Positions 9,901 to 13,185 of a stretch of DNA of 13,185 bases are shown one piece after another. Each line of letters begins with the position of its first letter. Positions within the stretch are counted from its first letter, which is position 1. The notes beneath the pieces are model-generated. The model had not been told where the DNA came from and did not search any database. It saw only the letters and a program-made list of their open reading frames with translations. Source of the DNA: Candidatus Woesebacteria bacterium UBA925 (GTDB taxonomy: Bacteria > Patescibacteriota > Microgenomatia > UBA8517); contig DBDT01000053.1 of the NCBI GenBank assembly GCA_002293705.1, forward strand, positions 1-13,185, in the 5' to 3' direction. The position numbers and the translations under genes are program-made.

Positions 9901-10245
9901 GGCTATCACTACCAATCTCTTGCCACAAGCTTTTTATATACAATGGGTGCCTCGAATGCGCTTCCAAATGCAGCTGACACTGCAACGCTAACCTCTGCAA
10001 CTGCTGCGAATCGTCGTGGTTGGTTTGTTGAGCCAATTGCAAATGGTTGGAGATCGTTTGATAATAGAGCAAAGTTTAGACTTTTCACCTCAACAGGGGC
10101 AGCCAATCTTGAGTGGAAGCTTTCAGTTGATTATGTTTTTTTGACATATAGATGGGTACCCAATGAAGCAGTTGCAACCCCCGAGACACAAATGAGGGGC
10201 GGCAAATGGTTCAATGCAGGTTTTGAGCAAAAGTATAGTTTTTGA
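6985..10245 (+). CDS. Exported protein with two A-B-C beta-domain units (paralogue 2)
   Basis: This 1086-residue protein starts MKKILPILVSISVF, a short hydrophobic export signal, followed by a linker ending in EADA (41-44), the same place as EAKA in paralogue 1. Domains in order: A1 about 45-226, B1 227-376, C1 377-559, A2 560-729, B2 731-879, C2 882-1058. Shared anchors are VYDGYFSNGSNTAVSTPL and IFDGYFSNGSNTPLSTP (A), RTNEYNDLTTDD and RANEYNDVYTDD (B), and Cys423-x6-Cys430 with NPMPQQIG (C1). Cys423 and Cys430 are the only cysteines. Unlike paralogue 1 it has a 28-residue C-terminal tail ending MRGGKWFNAGFEQKYSF. It lies 8 bases after paralogue 1 and 12 bases before the serine hydrolase gene, so all are likely one transcript. 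The gene pair most likely arose by tandem duplication followed by strong divergence. Function unknown; a surface structural or binding role is inferred. Confidence 0.88.
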   Translation: MKKILPILVSISVFAYSMNLHGLLLKRVGIETNSYTNPVSEADAAYQFVATSQTVTTAEATAGSYLATTTADNNYMYATTTSSGLDITFTFDNVRLWNANALRVLYDGTSNSASLTYQIQIRDFANSTWRNIVPHEATYANATEAAAGLLMSVTTTTAPGGGDILVYDGYFSNGSNTAVSTPLGNFVNSDKQVQIRFFSSSATAGLQLSIDHLSVIPLVSPFFLPSSLVNNGIGARTNEYNDLTTDDNQTSVTIAGATGGVSVDLFFTNVTLPYSDANTFLLQYSGHISTGNYSIQIYDYNDAAYETLNATTLTNTADASNEFAKVPSVNTDTMADFIDEANNNRVNIRITSAITSGTLTIDFARLVIGSTHTNAGIYTATATRGTTSTGTEANLRNLDTSNNSTWVLNTANTGSGNEAGLDCNVFTNQCAAVRVVVPATIPANTQVQSVWSYGRYNSNNADLDMVSGIRRAGEGYTTVVVANNLTTLTSIIREALNPMPQQIGASGLTAIPSFTPNDFVDTVNNSMGYRINAGASATTARTVTVDFVFMTITSILPIPANTYRFTATGGTLTLGTETNSNYRFTWSDDATPWDTNPSGSGTDVYLSFTGVTIPTGSNNIIVTSKHRWDVASTTYNMFLYDFVGATWRNINPHEAVLTHDSTPANYDYAQFEIFDGYFSNGSNTPLSTPISNFVSSGEMRLRMTSASTTADLDWDFAQIQINIDPVYQPASSTITSGTRANEYNDVYTDDGGTYFTITPVSNTLDYYMSFTNVATPPEGFNTLLLTVAAHKTTSGSVNFSVRNFTTNSWETIKSTYNRTADAGAGLADLFSYEIGDWSNYISAGEMRIRVDGSASATAFNLDFMSISLGMSPKSGTPVTANYGAIMNGSATSIGNVDTLSFTDLLNGSAFLAVTESNETTGIVANGSMGGKSLQVDLPFTIDPSTYPAGFVWLYRAAAAAATAVITPSFEIGGYHYQSLATSFLYTMGASNALPNAADTATLTSATAANRRGWFVEPIANGWRSFDNRAKFRLFTSTGAANLEWKLSVDYVFLTYRWVPNEAVATPETQMRGGKWFNAGFEQKYSF
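7117..8661 (+). repeat. A-B-C unit 1 of paralogue 2
   Basis: This unit encodes A1, B1 and C1. Alignment by eye with unit 1 of the upstream gene is clear: DNNY, TSSGLD, YDG and SLTY(A/Q)IQIRDF in A1; ARTNEYNDLTTDDN in B1; the Cys-x6-Cys followed by AAV in C1. It matches the first unit of the neighbour better than its own second unit. Confidence 0.72.
8662..10158 (+). repeat. A-B-C unit 2 of paralogue 2
   Basis: This unit encodes A2, B2 and C2. A2 shares VTIPTGSN, DFVG(S/A)TWR and a GYFSNGSNTP-type anchor with A2 of the upstream gene. B2 has GTRANEYNDVYTDD. C2 lacks cysteines and matches C2 upstream at the ALPNA(V/A) and final VDxVFLxxRxV-type strands. Confidence 0.68.
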
Positions 10246-10257
10246 TTCTCTAAAAAC

Positions 10258-11262
10258 ATGGATTACAAAAAAATTTCAAAATATGTATTCATAGTTTTGA
10301 TTGTTGTTGTCAGCTTTTTCTTTGGCAGAAGGACAGTTGAGTCAAAACCAAAAGGCACTACTTTTCAGCCTCAGATAGAAAGATTGGCAACTGGTGACTT
10401 TCGCTTTACAAATCCACTTATTGAGTGCGAGGTATACCCACAGGTTAATGAGGTTTTGACCCCCTTTGAAAACAAACTTCAGTTGGTTGTTGATCAAGCA
10501 AAAGCAACCAACAAAGCCTCCAAGGTTGCTTTGTATTACAGAGATCTTTTAAACGGGCCATGGATTGGTATCAACATGGAGACAACTTTCTCACCGGCAA
10601 GTCTCCTTAAGGTTCCACTTCTTATGAGTGTTTATGAGGAGTCGGATGTTAATCCTGATTTTCTAAGCAAGAAATTGATGTTTACAAAAGAAAACGACAA
10701 TACTAGGCAACAGTACATCGTGCCATCTGCTGGACTTTCGCTTGATAGAGAGTACACAATTTCAGAACTTTTGGACAGAATGGTGAGGTTCAGCGACAAT
10801 GACTCGGCCTCATTGATCTCAAGAGCAATTGATCCAAAGTTGTTTTTCAAGCCTTATGTTACTTTGGGGCTTAAGCCTCCAATTGTCGAAGATGGAGACT
10901 ATTTTATTTCGGTCAGAAAATATGTGTCATTCTTCCGTGTCCTTTATAACTCCACCTACCTTGACAGGTCGCTATCGGAGAAGGCTTTGGAGCTTTTAAG
11001 TAAGTCTGAATACAAGGATGGCCTGGAGGCAGGTGTTCCTGATGGAGTTCGTGTTGCTCACAAGTTCGGTGAAAGGAAGTTTGAAGAGACTGGGGAGAGA
11101 CAGCTTCACGACTGTGGAATTATTTACCACCCAATAAGGCCATTTTTGATGTGTGTAATGACCAAGGGCAAGTCCTTAAACGACTTGTCTTCAGTGATTG
11201 CCTCACTCACCAGGACTGCCTATGCTGAGGTGGACAAAAATATAAACGCCTCTCTTCGATAA
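10258..11262 (+). CDS. Membrane-anchored serine hydrolase, class A beta-lactamase / D,D-peptidase fold
   Basis: This 334-residue protein has an N-terminal hydrophobic anchor at about 9-24 (VFIVLIVVVSFFFG) and an extracytoplasmic catalytic domain. The three motifs of penicillin-interacting serine enzymes are present and in order: S115-L-L-K118 (nucleophile and base), S179-D-N181, and K269-F-G271 in place of KTG. The spacing resembles class A beta-lactamases (PF13354-like), but the stretch between SDN and KxG is about 14 residues shorter, and no ExxLN omega-loop motif with the deacylating Glu is visible. That argues for a peptidoglycan-type or transpeptidase-like role rather than efficient beta-lactam hydrolysis (inference). 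It starts 12 bases after the paralogue 2 stop and is the last gene of the probable operon. No Shine-Dalgarno sequence precedes the ATG. It should not be labelled a resistance gene on this evidence. Confidence 0.85.
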   Translation: MDYKKISKYVFIVLIVVVSFFFGRRTVESKPKGTTFQPQIERLATGDFRFTNPLIECEVYPQVNEVLTPFENKLQLVVDQAKATNKASKVALYYRDLLNGPWIGINMETTFSPASLLKVPLLMSVYEESDVNPDFLSKKLMFTKENDNTRQQYIVPSAGLSLDREYTISELLDRMVRFSDNDSASLISRAIDPKLFFKPYVTLGLKPPIVEDGDYFISVRKYVSFFRVLYNSTYLDRSLSEKALELLSKSEYKDGLEAGVPDGVRVAHKFGERKFEETGERQLHDCGIIYHPIRPFLMCVMTKGKSLNDLSSVIASLTRTAYAEVDKNINASLR

Positions 11263-11303
11263 TTAGTCTGTTTTTACGTTTTTACAAGTATTTTGTGCTC
11301 AGA

Positions 11304-11331
11304 TTTACAAGTTTTTACTCAAAAATACAAT
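11304..11331 (+). promoter_or_regulatory. Putative sigma70-type promoter for the LytR_C-domain gene
   Basis: A -35-like TTTACA (11304-11309) lies 16 bases before a -10-like TACAAT (11326-11331), each 5 of 6 to consensus. Transcription would start near 11338, giving a leader of about 60 bases. It sits in the longest gene gap (11263-11394, 132 bases). The same gap has several T-rich TTTTTAC/TTTACAAG repeats (11271-11318) but no hairpin-plus-T-tract terminator. Predicted by eye only. Confidence 0.5.
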
Positions 11332-11397
11332 TAAGCTCACCCACTTTTTTCTACGAAACACTAGATTGATTTATTTCGGTGTGCTAAACAAGATGTG

Positions 11398-12186
11398 ATG
11401 GACAAACAAGTTGAAAGCAAGACACCGGTTAAAAGTTCGCTTAAGGTTAGATTGCCTAGAAAGTCTTTGGTTTTACCAATACTCTCCATCCTGGTTGTAC
11501 CCCTTGCCATTTTTTCCACCTACTTTTACCTCAAGCAAAGACCGGACGTATTGGGGGTTGTAAGTGGCAGTGAGCCAAAGGCAGATCAAGCCGAAGAATC
11601 TTTGTTAGTAGTGGCCAGGCTTTCAAAGATAATGCAGCTTCCAGATGAGCAGCCAACAGTGGCCACTGTCACTGATGTTGAAAAATTAACCGCTCAACCA
11701 TTCTTCAAAAACTCTAAAAATGGAGACAAAGTGATCATCTTTGCAGGGGCAAAAAGAGCCATCCTTTACAGAGACCAGGAAAACAAAATAATAGAGGTGG
11801 GTTTGGTTAACTCTCAAGGGTCACCACAATCAGATAATTCTCAACAGAAACAGGAAGTGAGAGCAGAACCAGCACCAAACCCTATCCAGTTTCGTATAGC
11901 TTACTTTAATGGTAGTGGTCAGGTTGGTGCAGGAAGAAAAGTTGAAGACAGTCTTAAAGCTGCAATACCTGAGACAAGAACCACAGCAAGGGCAATTGCC
12001 AACAAAACTGATTATGAAGGGAACTTGGTTGTAGATATAGGGGGTGGTAGGGCAGAGGATGCAAATCGTATTGCAGGAGCCATTTCAGGGACTGTGGTGC
12101 CACTTCCTGAAGGAGAGAGTACCCCCGATGATGCAGACTTCCTTGTAATTGTGGGTAGGGCAGCTCAGACAGAAACTCAACAATAA
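11398..12186 (+). CDS. Membrane-anchored protein with C-terminal LytR_C domain
   Basis: The ATG at 11398 is preferred; an in-frame GTG lies immediately before it. The 262-residue product has a basic N-terminus, one hydrophobic segment (24-45) and an extracytoplasmic part. Residues about 63-138 form a compact segment (TVATVTDVEKLTAQPFFKN, then GDKVIIFAGAKRAILYR) that I recall as common in CPR proteins. An acidic/Gln/Pro linker follows. From about 165 a LytR_C-like domain (PF13399 type) is visible: RIAYFNGSGQVGAGRKVED, a (V)VDIGGG turn, a helix AEDANRIAGAI, and the closing strand DADFLVIVGRA. In other bacteria LytR_C follows the LytR-CpsA-Psr catalytic domain, which attaches glycopolymers to peptidoglycan; no such catalytic domain is present here. 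A cell-wall binding or accessory role is inferred. It is separated from the upstream operon by 132 bases and from the downstream genes by a second promoter-like gap. Confidence 0.82.
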   Translation: MDKQVESKTPVKSSLKVRLPRKSLVLPILSILVVPLAIFSTYFYLKQRPDVLGVVSGSEPKADQAEESLLVVARLSKIMQLPDEQPTVATVTDVEKLTAQPFFKNSKNGDKVIIFAGAKRAILYRDQENKIIEVGLVNSQGSPQSDNSQQKQEVRAEPAPNPIQFRIAYFNGSGQVGAGRKVEDSLKAAIPETRTTARAIANKTDYEGNLVVDIGGGRAEDANRIAGAISGTVVPLPEGESTPDDADFLVIVGRAAQTETQQ

Positions 12187-12200
12187 GCTGCGTAGCTGAA

Positions 12201-12229
12201 TTGACATCCTAGAGTATTTAAAGTAAACT
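12201..12229 (+). promoter_or_regulatory. Putative sigma70-type promoter for the small membrane protein and glycosyltransferase
   Basis: A perfect -35 TTGACA (12201-12206) lies exactly 17 bases before TAAACT (12224-12229), which keeps the T1, A2, A4 and T6 positions of TATAAT. Transcription would start around 12236, leaving only about 15 bases before the ATG at 12251, so the message would have a very short leader without a Shine-Dalgarno sequence. Confidence 0.55.
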
Positions 12230-12246
12230 CCATAGCTTTGAATACT
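12213..12246. repeat. 11-bp inverted repeat overlapping the promoter
   Basis: AGTATTTAAAG (12213-12223) pairs with CTTTGAATACT (12236-12246), with 10 Watson-Crick pairs, one G-T pair and a 12-base loop that contains the -10 box. There is no T-tract after it, so a classical terminator is unlikely. The position fits an operator or a structure at the transcript start. Confidence 0.5.
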
Positions 12247-12250
12247 TACT

Positions 12251-12454
12251 ATGGAAAGCGCAAAAATCATCTTTAAATCCAGCTTCAAACCCCTAATAGG
12301 AATTCTTGTCACTATTTTTGTAGGAGCAAATTTCATGGCTTTCAATGATGCTATGGTTTACGACATTGTTGCATTCTTCTTAGTAGCAATCCTAACTTCA
12401 AATTTTGTTAGCAATTTATTATCAGAGTACTTCAGATCAATTACTCGCAACTAA
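12251..12454 (+). CDS. Small two-helix membrane protein of unknown function
   Basis: This 67-residue protein has two hydrophobic segments, about residues 14-31 and 35-57, a short turn around AFNDAM, and a basic C-terminal end (SITRN). No family is recognised. The stop is followed after one base by the ATG of the glycosyltransferase, so translation is probably coupled, and the promoter-like element sits just upstream. The spacing and the clean two-helix hydrophobicity support a real gene. A partner or membrane accessory of the glycosyltransferase is inferred. An unrelated small membrane protein is equally possible. Confidence 0.65.
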   Translation: MESAKIIFKSSFKPLIGILVTIFVGANFMAFNDAMVYDIVAFFLVAILTSNFVSNLLSEYFRSITRN

Positions 12455-12455
12455 A

Positions 12456-13185
12456 ATGACAGCCATGTATTCCAAGAAGAAACAGATCATTTCAGATACT
12501 TGGAAGATGGTGGTTTACTTGCTATTACATGTACTTACTTTCTTTATAATATTTTCATACTTCATTTTGTCTCCAACAGAGCAAGTGGACATTATATTTT
12601 TCAGAAATGTGATCATATTTTTTGCAAGTGTTCTTCTAACTAAGTACTTTGTCTATATGCTTATCTCTCCATGGCATGACATTGTGGTTGGTTATCAAAA
12701 ATATTTAAATAGTTTGAAACGAAGAAGTGGAAAGATTTTTTGTCCTAAAGTATCTGTGATTATACCTGCGTGGAATGAAGAGGCTGGGGTGATTACAACT
12801 ATTAAGTCACTACTGAAAAGCACGCACACTAACTTGGAAATTGTTGCCGTCAACAATGCTTCCACAGACAATACAGAAAAAAACATACTTAAGCTAATTG
12901 ATGAATGGGAATCATCACTCGATGGGAGCCTGTCTACTGTTAGTATTAAATACTTTTATGAAGGCAAGCAGGGTAAAGGTCATGCACTCAATAGGGGTAT
13001 AGATGAGGCGACTGGTGATATAGTCATGTCTATCGACGCTGACTGCTTTGTCACCCCTCAAGCTGTGGCCAACTTTGTAGCTCCATTTGAAGACAGCAGG
13101 GTGATGGCTGCAGTTGGTAATGTAAAAATTGGAAACACCAAAACAATACTCGGAGTTGTGCAGTACCTGTCTCTTATACACATCT
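12456..13185 (+). CDS. Family 2 glycosyltransferase, 5' part (truncated at contig end)
   Basis: The frame is open to the end of the window, 243 codons, of which only 237 (to base 13166) are biological. Two hydrophobic segments at about 18-38 and 46-70 precede a cytosolic GT-A domain: VSVIIPAWNEE (99-109), NNASTDNT (133-140), GKQGKGHALNRG (170-181) and the metal/nucleotide-binding DxD as D194-A-D196. These are the GT2 hallmarks shared by processive membrane transferases such as BcsA/NodC-like and PgaC-like enzymes, which move a sugar from a UDP- or GDP-sugar onto a growing chain or lipid carrier. The acceptor-side motifs (ED and QxxRW) and C-terminal helices would lie beyond the window, so the substrate cannot be told. 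An alternative start is the ATG at 12465. It probably makes an envelope polysaccharide (inference). Residues 238-243 (LSLIHI) come from adapter sequence. Confidence 0.85.
   Translation, partial: MTAMYSKKKQIISDTWKMVVYLLLHVLTFFIIFSYFILSPTEQVDIIFFRNVIIFFASVLLTKYFVYMLISPWHDIVVGYQKYLNSLKRRSGKIFCPKVSVIIPAWNEEAGVITTIKSLLKSTHTNLEIVAVNNASTDNTEKNILKLIDEWESSLDGSLSTVSIKYFYEGKQGKGHALNRGIDEATGDIVMSIDADCFVTPQAVANFVAPFEDSRVMAAVGNVKIGNTKTILGVVQYLSLIHI
13167..13185. other. Nextera/Tn5 mosaic-end adapter read-through (artefact)
   Basis: The final 19 bases read CTGTCTCTTATACACATCT, which is exactly the reverse complement of the Tn5 mosaic end used in transposase-based sequencing libraries. Its reverse strand translates as the well-known contaminant peptide MYKRQ. 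It is not genomic and should be trimmed. Confidence 0.97.

Noticed and set aside
10243..10260. The TGA ending paralogue 2 is in frame with the following serine hydrolase gene, so read-through or UGA=Gly recoding could fuse them.
   Set aside because: The large genes contain no internal in-frame TGA and use GGN for glycine, which argues against code 25. The hydrolase also begins with its own membrane anchor right after its ATG.
11263..11394. T-rich repeats TTTTTAC/TTTACAAG (11271-11318) considered as an operator array or CRISPR-like repeat.
   Set aside because: The units are 7-8 bases with irregular spacing (8, 23 and 10 bases), as expected by chance in A/T-rich intergenic DNA. One copy doubles as the -35 box.
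12186..12197. Small palindrome AGCTGCGTAGCT at the stop of the LytR_C gene, considered as a terminator.
   Set aside because: The stem is only 4-5 bp with a 2-base loop and no T-tract follows.
12915..13181. Reverse-strand open frame of 88 codons starting MYKRQ.
   Set aside because: Its start lies in the adapter sequence, and it runs antisense through the glycosyltransferase, whose GT2 motifs are clear.

Overview
The window looks like part of a genome of a candidate-phyla-radiation bacterium (Patescibacteria, perhaps the Microgenomates side). This is inferred from gene content and style. The genes are tightly packed on one strand. They encode very large, Ser/Thr/Asn-rich exported beta-strand proteins, a LytR_C-type protein without its usual catalytic partner domain, and a single-pass serine hydrolase. 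None of the gene starts has a Shine-Dalgarno sequence. No marker gene is present, so the placement is tentative. The standard code fits: there is no in-frame TGA inside any of the large genes, and glycine uses GGN codons.

Bases 1-11262 form a five-gene, co-directional run with gaps or overlaps of -4 to 12 bases, very probably one operon. In order: (1) the 3' part of a large beta-strand-repeat surface protein; (2) a membrane-anchored protein with a coiled coil and a probable beta-propeller; (3) and (4) two adjacent paralogues of 1051 and 1086 residues, each with an export signal followed by two copies of a three-domain unit called A-B-C here; (5) a membrane-anchored class A beta-lactamase/D,D-peptidase-fold protein with SxxK, SDN and KxG motifs. 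The paralogue pair is the most distinctive and least familiar content. I recognise no named family for domains A, B and C; they read as beta-sandwich modules.

A 132-base gap with a plausible sigma70-type promoter (TTTACA, 16 bases, TACAAT) leads to a membrane-anchored protein with a C-terminal LytR_C domain (11398-12186). A second short gap has a perfect TTGACA box 17 bases from TAAACT, overlapped by an 11-bp inverted repeat. It precedes a 67-residue two-helix membrane protein and a family 2 glycosyltransferase that runs off the window.

The last 19 bases (13167-13185) are exactly the Nextera/Tn5 mosaic-end read-through sequence. They are a library artefact, so the glycosyltransferase is really known only to base 13166.

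Taken together the genes suggest a cell-envelope locus: exported surface proteins, an anchored accessory protein, a peptidoglycan-type hydrolase or transpeptidase fold, an LCP-associated domain and a sugar transferase. That they build one surface structure is inference.
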